In this document: in pieces, positions 13,228 to 26,083 of the stretch
Position numbering within the stretch: the first letter of the stretch is position 1
Layout of the letters: every line of letters begins with the position of its first letter
Source of the DNA: Anarhynchus alexandrinus
Lineage: Eukaryota > Chordata > Aves > Charadriiformes > Charadriidae
DNA: 64,000 nucleotides
Direction of reading: 5' to 3'
Assembly (NCBI GenBank): GCA_008711295.1
Contig: VUYV01000211.1
Location: forward strand, 1,061,697-1,125,696
Notes under the pieces: model-generated
The model's input: only the letters and a program-made list of their open reading frames with translations
Databases searched by the model: none
What the model was told of the DNA's origin: nothing
Made by a program: the position numbers and the translations under genes

Positions 13228-13680
13228 TCTAGTGTTTGACAACCCTCACAGAAATAAAGTATTTTCTTATCTTGAAACCAAATTTCCTGTGTTTCAGTTT
13301 GTGACCATTGCCTCTTGTCCTGTGACTGGTTATCTCTGAGAAGAGTCTGGTTTTGTCTTCTTTACACCTTCCCATCAGGTATTTGTACACATTGATCCCT
13401 TCCAGCCTTCTCTTCTCCAATCTCAACAGTCCCAGCTTCGCTTCATATGAGAGATGTTTCACACTCCAAATTGTCTTCAGGGCCCTTCAGTGGACTCCCT
13501 CCAGTATGTGCATGTCTCCTTTGTGCTGGGGAGCCCAGACCTGGACCCAGCACGCCAGGCGTGTCTCACCAGTGCCAACCACTTTCTTGTCCTTAACATG
13601 TTTGGAAATGGTTTCCAAAACTCTTTGCTCCATTACCTTCCCCAGGGACTGAGGTGAGCCTGACTGTCATGTGGTTCCAG
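13228..13680 (-). mobile_element. CR1 LINE fragment with internal deletion
   Basis: Read on the minus strand it begins with the pre-palm 'SLTSVPGKVMEQ' region and 'ISKHVKDKKVV' (13680-13575). It then jumps directly to the thumb-side 'WVQVWAPQHKGDMH' (about 13555-13515) and 'HLSYEAKLGLLRLEKRRLEG' (13460-13390). It ends in the last ORF2 codons 'ISVRVVKH' at about 13229. The reverse-transcriptase motifs A, B and C are missing, a deletion of nearly 200 codons relative to the copy at 21.6 kb. The usual 3' untranslated end and tail are also absent. Confidence 0.85.
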
Positions 13681-16018
13681 TAGTTACAGTTTTTGCTGTT
13701 TTTCTCTTATGCATACTTTTATGTCCTATAAGAATCTCCAAAGATTTTGAGAGACATACCCTTTTTTTTTTTTTACAGCTAAAGCATATGTACAGCTAAA
13801 GAATATGTGCAAAGCATATTATTTACTAAAGTCTCTATTAGTCAGAGTTACAGTCTGTACCTTATATCACCCCTGGAATCCTTTAAAAATAGTAACAAAT
13901 TTACTGCTTTCTCCCACTTCTGCTACTTAAACCAATTGAAATGATGATTTTCATATTAATTAGTGCATCCACAATTTAATATCTGAATTCTCTGAACACT
14001 CTTGCAATGGGGGCCCTATTTTTTAATTCCTTTTGCACCTTGGTCATTTTTAAGCAGTACAGAATCTTTGAGAGGTTTCTTCCTTCTCATACATGTAGTT
14101 TTGACACAATATTTCTCAAAAAATTAGTATCTGCTTTACTGATGTTCATATATGAAGTGTAAATGAAGTAATAGTGCATACACATTTACAGTGTTAGAAT
14201 TCACACTCTCTTCATTTGAATACATATTTTCCTTTTCTGAAACTTTTTTTTTAAATAGCTACCTTTCTCTGATAATTAACCTCTGATGATTTTTTCTGAT
14301 GTACTGTGTTAGGTTTTTAGTTATCTACTTCAAGTTCATTCTTGATTGACATAAACCCCCACATTATTCTAAATAAATATATCTTTTAAAAGATTTTTTT
14401 CTGAAAATTTTCTTTAAAAAAATCCTTGAAAAGTCTTCATGCCACAGGCAAATATTTTACTTTTTTAGCCTTTTTTTTTTCATTTTCCTTTAAAATAATC
14501 ACACCATTTTTCTGTAGCTTTCTCTATTGTCCTTATACATCACTGTTGAGGGCCTCACACATACCCTTTTTCTCCTTTTAGAATTTTACTTTTCAGTAAA
14601 CTAGAGTATTTCTGTGGTCACTATTACACATTATTTTTTTACGGCACTGTATCTGAGTTATATGCATAGCTATAAAAATTCTCTTCTTGTGGTTCTCTGA
14701 TTAATTTTTCCAAGAAGCAGTTATTGATGACACCTGATTTATTGTTTGTGTCTTGCACGAACATTTACCTACATTATATGGAGTAATTGAAATCTCCTTT
14801 ACAACTTCCCATCTCCATTAAACACAGATGGATAATGTCATTTCAGATGCCCTGAGGCAATGGAAGCTTTTACATGGAGCTGAGAGGTGTGACACAGGAC
14901 TTAAGGGCGATCGCTGAGCTTTTACACCAGCAGCTGGATATCACACAGAGCACCCAAACGAAATGGCACTAGACACCTTTATGCTAACAACTGAACCTTG
15001 CCTTTTGCTTCTTTATCTATAACACTATTCTCCTTCTGAAGCTAGATAAGTCTGTTAGAAAACATACTTTGAGTTCCTGCATTAGAACAGTGAGCCATAC
15101 GTATCCTGTACACTCCTAAAGTGAATACCCACTTGTAAAAGGCCACTCAAAATCTGCTTTCACTAGGAAGGCATCAGATATGAGATCCAATTATTTCATT
15201 TTTTTAAGAACCTAATGCTTGAAGCAAATCCAAAAATATCTTAGAATTCACAGTCCTATTAAAATCTATATGAAGTCCAAGGCAGTGTTGACCCACATTT
15301 GCAGCAATTAAGAAAATAATACAATTAACATCAATTTCAATTAATTTTACCCTGGTTTCCAATGTATAACGCAAGTTCAATTATTTTAGAATTCTTTGAA
15401 GTAGGAGAAAGCACATTATCCAAGAGGGAAAAATGCACAATACAGTTGCCGCATGCAGAAACAGTCAATTTGCATGGTTATATAGCAAAGCTTATGGCAA
15501 AAGCTAAGATATGAAAAACACTTTCATTAGATTTCTAAATTCACTTTTATCTTTAAAGGTCTGCTTTCATCCCTTGGGATACTTGGCGGGCAGGGGGAGG
15601 CAGCTACTGTACATCAAAATTATGCTTATTTGTAAACTACCTTGTAATTATATCTGTGAAAATAAAAACCAACTAAATATTCTTCAGGTCTTAAAAAATC
15701 TTGAAATTGCATTCTGTAAGATAAATTCAAGTGAGGAAAGAAATTAAGAAGAGGTAAAAATTGAGTCAAAGAGGTAGCAACAGGAATGAAAAATACGTTT
15801 CTAGATAAGATATAGTAGTAACATAACTATGGAAGTATGTAACTGTGTAGACATGCTTCAGCACATAGACTGCAAAGCTCACCAAAATGTGCTTTAAAAT
15901 ACACTCAAGGAAAGAATGGAAGACAGTTTTTGAAGCAGAGGTAGTTACTTGCATGACAAAATAGAGTCAATCATCTTGCACTCTTAATCATAGATAAAAT
16001 TGGTCACTGATTATTCAT
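13681..16018. other. Anonymous AT-rich DNA, no gene seen
   Basis: T-rich stretches are frequent between 13750 and 14700. The palindrome GCGATCGC occurs once near 14908, probably by chance. No gene or repeat family was recognised. Confidence 0.55.
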
Positions 16019-16077
16019 GGAGAGGAGAGGAGAGGAGAGGAGAGGAGAGGAGAGGAGAGGAGAGGAGAGGAGAGGAG
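16019..16077 (+). repeat. Perfect AGAGG pentanucleotide microsatellite
   Basis: Fifty-nine bases of uninterrupted GGAGA/AGAGG units (eleven full AGAGG units plus partial ends), all purine on the + strand. Perfect purity suggests recent growth. Confidence 0.97.
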
Positions 16078-18524
16078 CATGAAAATACAGCTGTACTGAT
16101 TCAAGCAAAATGTCTACCTAGGATCTTATCTCCAGCATTAGGCAGCCTAGGACTAAAGACTGTCCCTGCCTAGTTCTTGCTACATTGTGAGTGGGTTGTG
16201 CCTACTAAAAGAAAGTTGCTCCTGTGCCTGTCTCTTTTTCCCTCTGAGCCAGGAAGTCAGGAAGATCATCACCACTGTTGCCACTGCAGCACCACAACCA
16301 CAATTCCAGTCTTACCATTGCTGCTGAATCTGCTACTGCTGCTGGCATAGACACTACTGGGCTCGTGTTTTCACTCTTAGTAGAGATACTGATACACTAA
16401 CACCCAGACTACTGCACACCAAGCAACAGCAGTCTGGTGTTTGGCACCATAGCCAGCAATCTTGGTTCAATATGGTTTAAACTTGGTGCTGAAGAGGTAT
16501 CTCTGGAAAACCCTGCATTTTCTACCCACACATGAAGATGTATTTTGAGAAGGAGTGGGGCAGAGCAAACTTGCCCATGTTCCTACTGCCTTATAAAATC
16601 ATAACTTTCCTCCTCTGTCCTTTCCTCCCCTTCCAACCTTCCACTTATTAGATAGAGAAAGAAGATTAATAGATGCGTGTTCCCTCCTCTCAGCTATGGG
16701 TTTTTCTTTTTCTTACTTCTCTGTCTCCTCATTTGACTTTTTGGGTATAAAGATTACTGGGAAAAGTCTTTGAAACCTCCAGCCCATGGCAGTATCTGCA
16801 CCTGTAGCCCTGTTTCATGTTTGAACCCTTCTGTCCTGCCATTGGCTCTGGGGCAAGAATGTCAGCTCTTTGCATGTTCCAGTGGCTGCAGAGTCTCCTG
16901 CCAAAACCACTATGTGTTCACCCACAGCATCTCTGCGTGAAGACACCTTACATAATGTTAATAGAAGAACTGACTGGTGTATATGTTTTAAGCTGAAAGT
17001 GTTTACGATTGTTACTATTAATTTACTGCACCTTCAGCTTTTTTTAATGAAAACTTGTCTGCTTTAGCAAATGACTTTGCTGATTAGTTATTTACATTTG
17101 TTTTTAACCTTTCCTGAGGCTTTCCTGACATACGGTATGTACCAGCACATCACTTCCACTATGTATCTTTCAGTACTGTCCATGACATCTGCAAGGACTT
17201 GATTCACCTAATTGCTCTTTTGTACTTTTAGAGCTTTTAAAAGTTCCTTCATTTTTAGATAAAGAAGTTTTTGAAGGTTAACGCAAATGGGGTGGATATT
17301 TTAGGGTTTTTTTACTGCTGTGAGAATGTTAAATGATTTTGTACATTTTGATCAATGTTACAAAATGGTGGTTCCATTTAATGACTTCAAACTAGGTCTC
17401 TTGACTATTACAGAATATCAAATTAGACACTACATTTCCTTCCAAAGGCTTATTCACTGGCTGCTTCATAAAAGAATGACTGAAAACATGCAGGATTTTG
17501 TCCTTGGTTCACATCCTGCACCATCCATATGGGAGTAGTAGATGTGCATTTTACGCGCTCACCTCTCGTTTGATTTTGTTCAGAATATCACATTAATTGT
17601 TGTTATATTGGGAAGGTAGTCTGGGATATAGACCAAGTGCTGTATTCTTCTTGTCCATGCCCGACGTCTCAATCCTAAAGCTTTTTTTTTTTCCTACTCA
17701 TTAAAGAACTTTGAAGTAGAAAAGGGTGAGAGAGGTTCATAATTTAGCATATATAATGTGTATATATATGTACAGCACAAACAAAAATTGTAGTAAATAA
17801 AGGAAATAGTAAACATACTCTAATATACTAATGTCTTTCATCTAATCATTGGACCTCTAATGTTTTTTTTGGATTCTCAGAAAATCAAAACCTGTTTTTA
17901 TTTTCCTTACCTAAATCTTAAACATAGTAAAGATATAAAAAAATCATTGTATATTATCTCCAATAAGATAATTTCATAATTTCTTCAATAAATAAAAAAT
18001 AAGCTTATTGGTGTAAAAAATGAAAGCTTTAATTATGATATTTCTAAAATATAGATGTAGAAAACAATGTTTTTTCCCCCTTCTGTTTCAAATTAATTTT
18101 TTCCTAAGGTTAGTGTATTACTTCATTTTGGTGGTGAAGCAAAAGAGAGATGTTAAGTGTCTAAAAGAAAAAGCAAAATGGAAAGGAGATGTCATAATAT
18201 CTTTCTATTATAAGCTAAAAAAGGTCCACATGTCATTTAAAAGGGAGAAACTCACATAGTAAAAGTTCCATATGCAAAACCATTTCCTTCAGTAGCTGCA
18301 TTTTTAATTTAATAATATTCTGAAGTAATTTAAAACTTCTTTGTTTTCTCTCTGAAACTTGGAACTGAATGAAACTCAAGATTTTGAAACACAGTTCTTC
18401 TCTCCTATTCAGTAATTAGGAAATCATAAGTCAAAAACCTCCAGAATTTAAAAGAAGCAGAAAGAATGCACACCCATTCTTCAGAAAGCTATAGAAAAAG
18501 GATACCTGAAAGTTCCAAGTCCTT
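16078..18524. other. Anonymous DNA with a CAC/CTG-rich patch
   Basis: The patch 16255-16460 is rich in CCACTG, CACAAC and CTGCTG words. It also holds an imperfect inverted repeat (about 16399-16415 against 16427-16440). It could be an unrecognised LTR end or a decayed trinucleotide repeat. The rest is AT-rich with an alternating TA stretch near 17757-17772. No gene seen. Confidence 0.5.
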
Positions 18525-18525
18525 N
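18525..18525. other. Single N, assembly join at a microsatellite
   Basis: One undetermined base sits at the left edge of a TTTC repeat. It probably marks a join or ambiguous call caused by the repeat. Confidence 0.85.
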
Positions 18526-18538
18526 TCTTTCTTTCTTC

Positions 18539-18576
<38 letters not shown>

Positions 18577-18577
18577 C
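18526..18577 (+). repeat. TTTC tetranucleotide microsatellite
   Basis: Mostly pure TTTC units with one TTCC interruption near 18538. It starts directly after an N, so its real length in the genome is uncertain. Confidence 0.93.
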
Positions 18578-21500
18578 TCCTCCCTTAATAGCTTTTCCTC
18601 AACGTGAAAAGAACTATCTGGTGTTTCCAATAATATCTTTGCTTTCAGAAAGTTTGATTTGTATAGTGTTTTACACATCATCACACTTATGCAAAAATTG
18701 ATCACTGTTTGCCATCTTCTGTTGCTTCTTATTTATGCTGGAGAAACACGAAAATTCTCAGTCGTTCAATACAAAATTGGCAGTTGTCGCTCCACAGTCT
18801 TATAAACTGCATGCCAGTCAGGATATCATAGGAAGATGAAACACATAAGGAGAGGAGGATAAAAGAGAATGAAATTAACATGGTGCTAGCAGTCACAACA
18901 TCTAAGTTGCATAGGCAGGACCATATGGGAGCTGAATCTTCAGTATACATTCATCACCGGCCTAAGGGTTCCCAGGAATCCTTCAGACTCAGGCATTCAG
19001 TGGAAGCTTCCTGCTCCCATGAGTTTCAAGGCAAAAAATATTGCATAAAGCAATGCTTCAAGCCTTTGAGATCTGGATAGAGTATATATATACTTAATAG
19101 TTGCTTAGAGGAAAAGGTACCACAAAAAAGCTTGTCACAGACACTTAAGGGTAGAGGGGCCACAAGAAGAAAACCACATCATCCAACGACATATACTGTA
19201 AAATCCATGTACTCAGCAGAATGGATCTAGCAGGTGGATAGAAATTTATAGTCTAAGATTTCTCTTCTACAATAGAGACACGCTGCAGACTGACACCAGT
19301 CTTGCCCCTCTGGTCCACTTAGATCATGAACTTAGAGGAACAGGACATGTGCTCTGATGGCATCCTATCTGGGCTCCCAGCTCCCATGTGCAGCAGTTCT
19401 AACCCAGGGTCAGCCTTCTACAGTGTCAGATGTCCAGGAGCATGGGTGCCCTTCTTACACCTAAGGGGCTATCATTTTCAGTATTTATTACTTTCTAGAA
19501 TTTTATCATAAACTGCCAATGATGTCATTAGGAATGTAGTCCCAGGTCTGATTTCTTTGAATTTCTCTGCATCTAAGAACAATTAGCATTTGTCACCAGG
19601 GTTTCTATCACCTTCCATTCTCCAACCTCAAATCTGTTAGAAAATAGTGTGGTTAGCAATAATTATATAATAAGGCTTATGTTTGTTTCCTCATTTATCT
19701 AGCTCATTGGATTAGTATTAGACCAGTTTGCTAGAGCTAGACAGATATTATCAAGGTCTCACTTGTCTTAGCTTTCAGGTTGGCTTTAGCCTGTGGAACT
19801 GTTTAATAAAGTATTGAAATTCTACTGAAATAAAAACCGAAAGTTACCAATTTCTATTGTCCATTTCTTGCATATGAGCATTCCCTTGTGGTGCATCTTG
19901 TATTGCTGATTTATTGATCATGACCAGAAGCAATGTCTGTGTCAAAAGTTAAACATAGACTGCTGACTTAATATAGAACAAACAAGCATGACAGAGACGT
20001 GTGTTTCTGTTTTAAGATTTTATGGAAATATCACCAGCATGTAGAATCAAATACAGCACAGAATTATTAGAACAAAGCAGTCATCCCTGTAGTCACAGAG
20101 AACATCCATCAAAAACTCAAATATACAATAAATAATTTCTGCCTGTCCAGAAAAAAAAAAAAAAAAAGTGTCAATACAAGCAACTCTACTACTTGCTAAA
20201 ATAAATACCGGGGACTAGATCATCAAGAACATATATATCTTCCATCATGGAAGCTACCATTTGCTAATATGTGGCTAGACTAGTCCTTTTTTAACTATAC
20301 TGCATTTCTAAACTAGTAGATGTTTTTATATTATGATATATTAGATACACAGTAATATTTAGCAATACTAGAAAACCAGTGCTCAAAACCATCAGACTTT
20401 CACAGTCCCCTCCTACAGTGCATTGAGCCATGTCTCTGGCATTTGGCAAAAGTTTAAATGCATGCTGCTGCTATCTGCAATGTTCCAGGAACTGTTTGGA
20501 AATGAGAGACGACATCTTGGGGACAGCAATAATAAATAAATTCACATAAACTCATTATGCTGGTTCCAGTGTGATGACATTTTCAACAAAAAGCAGGGGT
20601 TTATTTTCTTGTTTGTTTGTTTTACTGAGATAAACTTGTTTACACACAGCCTTTCCAAATACCAAACAATCACTAAATAACTAAAATTAAAATAAGATTG
20701 AGATTATTTATAAAGCATTATTGTTAGTTTGCTGTACATAGTATTTCCGTTTGAGTTGCAGCGTGTCTTTAGTACAAAAAGAAGTGTTTAACATATTGTT
20801 CCACTTAACAATTAAGAAACAAAAAAAAGATGAGAACATTATATGTTGCCTTCACTAGTTTTAAACTTGTTTTCTGATTTTTACATTTTCTTTATAGTTA
20901 GTTTGTACCCAAGCTGAGACTTTCAAATAAACCTTTGAAAAATACAAAGATGGGTAAAACTGCAACATTTTTTTTCAGTTTCTTCTTTGTTAGCTGCTGC
21001 ACTGTAAACAACTATTTAAATAACAGTGAAACACTTGTGAATTAAAATAAATTTCTGCCTAGTCCTTAATTTTTCCTCTTCTGTTTCTCATCTGTTCTTG
21101 TTGTTCATCCTGTCGTTGTCAGTCTTTTTTCACGCTGCAAGTATATCACTGAAAGTATAATCCTCTTTTATAAAATCAACAATCTTAACAATTCATTTTC
21201 ATACTGAAAATGTCTTTCATTAGCACAGTATACATTCAGACATATTTTTTACATACTTGTTCAAAAAAGAGATAGTTTGCCTGAAGGAATAAATGACTCA
21301 AGGCTATAACAACTACAGGTGGCAAAAATCAAGAGTGCAAACTTGCAAACAGGTAAAATGATTTTTCTTCAGTTCATTGGTGAATGGGAGATAGTAGTAA
21401 GATTATGAATAACATCCTACCCTAACCCAACTGAAAACTTTTTTCTTTTTGAGAGATTCTGAATTTCAACATCAGAACCAGAGTGCAGAAATTAATGTTC

Positions 21501-21636
21501 ACAACACTCTGGCTGTATTATTGCACGTATTGCACTGCATGTATTCTGTGCTGGACTGTCTAACATATCGTGATGAATAGAAACTCTTTGTATAACCACT
21601 TGTAGGCAGACAACTGCACTTTACATTTTTGATGTT
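18578..21636. other. Anonymous AT-rich DNA, no gene seen
   Basis: A 17-base A run lies at 20151-20167. Composition is AT-rich throughout, with a slightly richer patch at 19250-19470. Open frames do not exceed about 80 codons and none is convincing. Confidence 0.55.
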
Positions 21637-22746
21637 ATAACTGGTTGGCTGGATGAGGGGAGAGCTGTAGATGTCATCTGCCTTGACTTCAGCAAGGCTT
21701 TTGACAGCATCTCCCATAACGTCCTCATTAGGAAGCTGAGGAAGTGTGGGCTAGATGAGGTGACAGCAAGGTGGATCGAGAGCTGGCTGTGTGACAGAAC
21801 TCAGAGGGTTGTGATCAGCGGCACAGAGTCTAGTTGGAGGCCTGTAACCAGCGGTGTCCCCCAGGGGTCAATACTTTGTCCAATTTTTTTCAATATATTC
21901 ATTTATGGCCTAGATGAGGGGACAGAGTGTATCCTCAGCAAGTTCGCTGATGATACCAAACTGGGAGGGGTGGCTGACACTCCAGAGGGCCACGCTGCCA
22001 TCCAGCGTGACCTGGACAGGCTGGAGAGCTGGGCAGAGAGGAACCTAATGAGGTTCAACATAAGCAAGTGCAAGGTCCTGCACCTGGGGAGGAAGAATGC
22101 TAAGCACCAGTACAGGTTAAGGGTGGACCTGCTGGGAAGTAGTTCTGAGGAGAAGGATCTGGGGGTCCTGGTAGATAGTAAATTATCCATGACCCAGCAA
22201 TGTGCCCTTGTCGCCAAAAAGGCCAATGGAATCCTGGGCTGCATAGGGAAGAGTGTGTCCAGTAGGTCGAGGGAGGTCATTCTCCCCCTCTACTCTGCCC
22301 TGGTGAGGCCACAACTGGAATACTGTGTCCAGTTCTGGGCTCTCCAGTTCAAGAGGGACAGGGAACTGCTGAAGAGAGTCCAGCGTAGGGCAACCAAGAT
22401 GATGGAAGGATTGGAGCATCTCCCTTATGAGGAAAGGCTGAGAGAGCTGGGACTCTTTAGCCTGGAGAAGAGAAGGCTGAGGGGAGACCTTATTATGGCG
22501 TACAAGTATCTAAAGGGTGGGTTGAAGGAGGATGGAGCCAGACTCTTTTCAGTGGTTCCCAGTGACAGGATGAGGGGCAACGGGCACAAGTTGGAACATA
22601 GGAAGCTCCGTTCAAATACATGGAAAAACTTATTTACAGTTAGGGTGACAGAGCACTGGAACAGGCTGCCCAGGGAGGTTGTAGAGTCCCCTTCTCTGGA
22701 GATTCTCAAGATCCACCTGGATTCAGTCCTGAGTAATGTGCTCTAG
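21637..22746 (+). pseudogene. CR1 ORF2 fragment: reverse transcriptase palm, thumb and C-terminus
   Basis: About 369 codons stay open to the natural ORF2 stop. Motif A reads LDFSKAFD (21682-21705) and motif B reads SGVPQGS (codons 31-37 counted from 21760). Motif C reads FADD (codons 62-65), so the catalytic aspartates are all present. The thumb contains 'HLGRKN', '[14 protein letters not shown]', '[13 protein letters not shown]' and '[20 protein letters not shown]'. The endonuclease and the reverse-transcriptase fingers are lost with the 5' truncation. The piece has no start codon of its own (21760 is GTG, an internal valine). It cannot make a working enzyme and is a pseudogene despite the open frame. 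Confidence 0.93.
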
Positions 22747-22835
22747 GCAATCCTGCTTTAGCAGGGGAGTTGGACTAGATGATCTCTAGAGGTCCCTTCC
22801 AACTCTGAAAATTCTGTGATTTTGTGATTCTGTGA
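21637..22835 (+). mobile_element. Young 5'-truncated CR1 LINE
   Basis: A 1.2-kb CR1 copy running from just before reverse-transcriptase motif A to the 3' tail. After the ORF2 stop (22744-22746) comes the 3' untranslated end with 'ggactagatgatctctagag' and 'gtcccttccaactctg'. It finishes in variant tail units (ATTCTGTG ATTTTGTG ATTCTGTGA). The 5' edge is a simple truncation. The frame is uninterrupted, which implies a fairly recent insertion. Confidence 0.95.
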
Positions 22836-25484
22836 AGAATACTTTCTAATACAAAACTCTTTCCAGAACTGTGCTCACTTTTGAGTGACTGAAAAGTGAA
22901 ATGCAAAACACGCTTGCCTGTTATCAAATAACGCAGCATGATAATTCCTTTGACCACATATAGATATCCACATTTGAGCTAGTGTCCATTTTTATTTTGC
23001 TATTTTTATAAACAGTGGAGAGAAATACGTTCCACTACATCAAGGTTAATCTGACCAGATAAAGGCATCTACTGCAGATGAGATGAATTGTGGTCAAGAC
23101 ATTCCAGTTTACGACCATTACCTAAAATGAGCAGTGTGACCAGCTCAGATGTAAGTGTTGTGGTTAAAGGATTTTCATAAAGTTTCATAAAATTTTTCAT
23201 AAAATTTTCATTCTTTACTTTGAAGGAAATAGAGGAAATTTTAGGGATAGTTTTATGTATTTGAAAATAAAGACTATTTGTAGCAACCTGAAACAAAATA
23301 AGGAAATATTAGTCAAACGTAATAGTCAAAATCACTGATTAAGGAAAAGCTAAGGACAGATTCAGAGAAGATGCATCTCCCTTTACTAAAAATTTCAAAA
23401 AGGACAGTAGTAGAAGCTAACAACTTTAACTTTTCCCCACCATCCTTTTCTGCAGCTTCTATTATAGAGCTTCTCTGAGAGCTGGGAAGGAAGCAGAGAG
23501 AGATTTGTTCCACTATAAAAAACCTGCAACACAAATCAATACCATGTTAATGGTGGTGGAAAAAAGACTACAGATATCTCATACATTCCTTCTACAGTCT
23601 CAATTTACAATAGTTCATGGTTTGCACTAGACACTGCAGGTGCTATGGCAATATCTTCATGAATACCTCGGGAGGGAAGCCATGTTTCAGGCTCACTGGT
23701 TTTGAAGCTTGGTTGCAAGTATAAAAATAGCATATAAAAATAGAGTTCCATCAATGCCTATCTGAACAGAGAAACTCCAAGGCTTTTAAGTTTGTCTCAT
23801 AATTCAATACCTACCTACCTACTCAAAATGCTCCCTGAACCATTAACAATATAAATGAACCTAGTGAAAAGTGGATTGACTACAATTCCAGGGGGAAAGG
23901 CAAAAATTGTCTGTAAGGAAACCCTTGAACATCTCACAGATTAAGGTAAAACAAAATCATTCACTTAGGGATGTACTTTCATATCATACCCTGTGGTGCT
24001 ATAAAAGCTAAGAAAAAAAATTCTTCTGCCTCAAAAGTCTATTCTTTAGATATGATTTCATTAGTAAATACCGTTTTTAGAATTCTTTAAGTGCTTTAAG
24101 TACTGTTGAAATACGTTTGGCTGGAAAGCCTATCTGCATGAAACAAAATGTTGCAGCAACATGTGGGAACAAACAGGAAAATGTTAGTTTGGGTCAATTT
24201 TCAGTCCAACTTTCTGCACCTCCAATCTCAAAATTTAGGGAAAATTAGTTTTATAATTGTCAGAAAATAAGTTTATATTTGTCTTAAACTAAAAGTAACG
24301 TGATTCCATTCATAAGTAGTTTTAAAATTCATGTTCCTAGAAGGTAAAAAGATTAAAACACATCTTCATCAAAATAAAATAATCAAAATAAACAAATAAA
24401 AAATTCAATGTATTCAGTCCAATTTTTATCTTTAAGATATCATCATCTTTTGAACATTTTCAAGATTCCCTTTTTCACTCTGATTCAGGGTCACTAAAGA
24501 AAATGTTCAGAATCCTCAGAAACCATGTGAGAAAAAAACTATTTTTCATCTATCACTGAAAATGATTTTTTTTTTGGCTCACTAAGTGGAAATATACATT
24601 CAAAAGTGAGACATATTCAAAGCAGTTAATAAAAAATGACGTGAATTTTTAAGCTTTTATAATTTTTAAAAGTTGTCCAAATAATAGTTTATTTTCACAT
24701 TAAAATACTTTTTCAAATGGTAATAAAACATGTTTAAAATATCCTTTTCACTGATTGAAAAATAAATAAAAGGATGAAATATTGTTTACTCATTCTTTTT
24801 TGTAGTTATTATTTATTTCCTTCTCTTCCTGGAACAAAAAAAAAGTAGAAAGCTGAAAAAAAGAAAGAAAAAGTCCTCCACCACACAGACTTCTGAATAA
24901 TTACACTTTTTAAAATGAAATCACAAAATTAAACCCAAGAAATTTAATGCATGTGAAAAAAAAATCTGTGTGAAGATATCACAGGATAAATCTTGATGAT
25001 CTAAATTCAATTTAAGCACACTTTAGGCATGTGTATTGCTAAAAGCAAACCAAGAGGCACATTTGCATGCCATCTAATCCTCCTGGCACATCCAGCATAA
25101 ACCCACAAAGATATGTAGTGCATATCTTAATTAAATAGTCTGCGTAATTCTACTAATCAAGTAGTTAGAGTTCATATCTAGTAGATAATAAGCCTGACTC
25201 CTAGACTGACAAAATATGGACTTTGGAAGCCAGGTGAATTCTTTCAGCCTAGGTTCATACGTTCAGAACCAGCTGTGAGTGAATGGGGAGGAAGGATATT
25301 CATTATTTTTTTTGAAAGCAGGTCACTGTTCAAGCACAAATATGAGGCCCTAGGTGTGAAAAGGAGTGGGACAACAGCAAAAAGGTTAAAAGTCTTTTGA
25401 AAGCATGTATTTGTCACAGTTGATTGTGAAAGCTTAGACTGTTATCTTAGATTAGACAATTAATTACATTTGGAGAAATCTGTA
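22836..25484. other. Anonymous AT-rich DNA, no gene seen
   Basis: Strongly AT-rich, with A-rich stretches around 24365-24405 and 24830-24870. Short words such as 'aaaatttttcataaaatttt' near 23190 are self-complementary by chance composition. No gene seen. Confidence 0.55.
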
Positions 25485-25492
25485 GAGAGGCG

Positions 25493-25908
25493 TGCCGCTT
25501 ACCAGGGGCTCATATCAGGGATGTCACCGAGAGACTACCAAGCCTCGTACAGTCCACTGACTATTATCCACTGCTGTTGTTTCACGTGGGCACCAGTGGT
25601 ACCACCAGGAGTAGTCTCAGGAGTACCAAGAAGAACTACAGAGCCCTGGGAGTGGTGGTGAAGGACTCTGGAGGGCATGTGGCTTTTTCATCAATCTTCC
25701 TGGTCAAAGGGAAGGGGGTTGAAAGGGCCAGTTGCATCTGTTGAGTCAACAAACAGGTACAGGACTGGTGCCACAGCCAGAGATTTGGCATGGGACTCAC
25801 TTTGAGAAACCAGGTCTACTGGGGGCTGATGGGGTCCATCTGTCAGAGAAGGGGAAAAGCATCTTCTGTCATAGGTTTTCCAAGCTGGTGAAGAGGACTT
25901 TAAACTAA
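25493..25908 (+). pseudogene. CR1 ORF1 C-terminal esterase-like domain, broken
   Basis: The first frame reads C-R-L-P-G-A-H-I-R-D-V-T-E-R-L-P and then 'PLLLFHVGTSG'. This is the block that in CR1/L2 ORF1 proteins is HVGTND of the SGNH-type esterase; here N and D are replaced by S and G. A stop and frame change follow near 25740. The C-terminal part then reads 'GADGVHLSEKGKSIFCHRF' and ends 'SKLVKRTLN' at a stop (25906-25908). It keeps the DGVHL block that carries the usual Asp and His. The identification rests on these two family blocks. The protein is non-functional. Confidence 0.85.
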
Positions 25909-26083
25909 AGTTGCCAGGGGAGTGGAACCTCAATCCATTCCACTCCTACCAGTTTGATGCTAGTGCCAGCAATAGATGCCCAGAACCTGGAAAAGGATCA
26001 CAGGCAGTAGGAGAGCACCTGGAGCGCAGTACAAAGGAATTCAAGCCACTCCAGCCAGTAAGTCACCTTCATCAGGGGCCCAC

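Noticed and set aside
18481..18705. Minus-strand frame with Lys-Glu-Arg repeats
   Set aside because: It is the translated TTTC microsatellite and includes the undetermined base.
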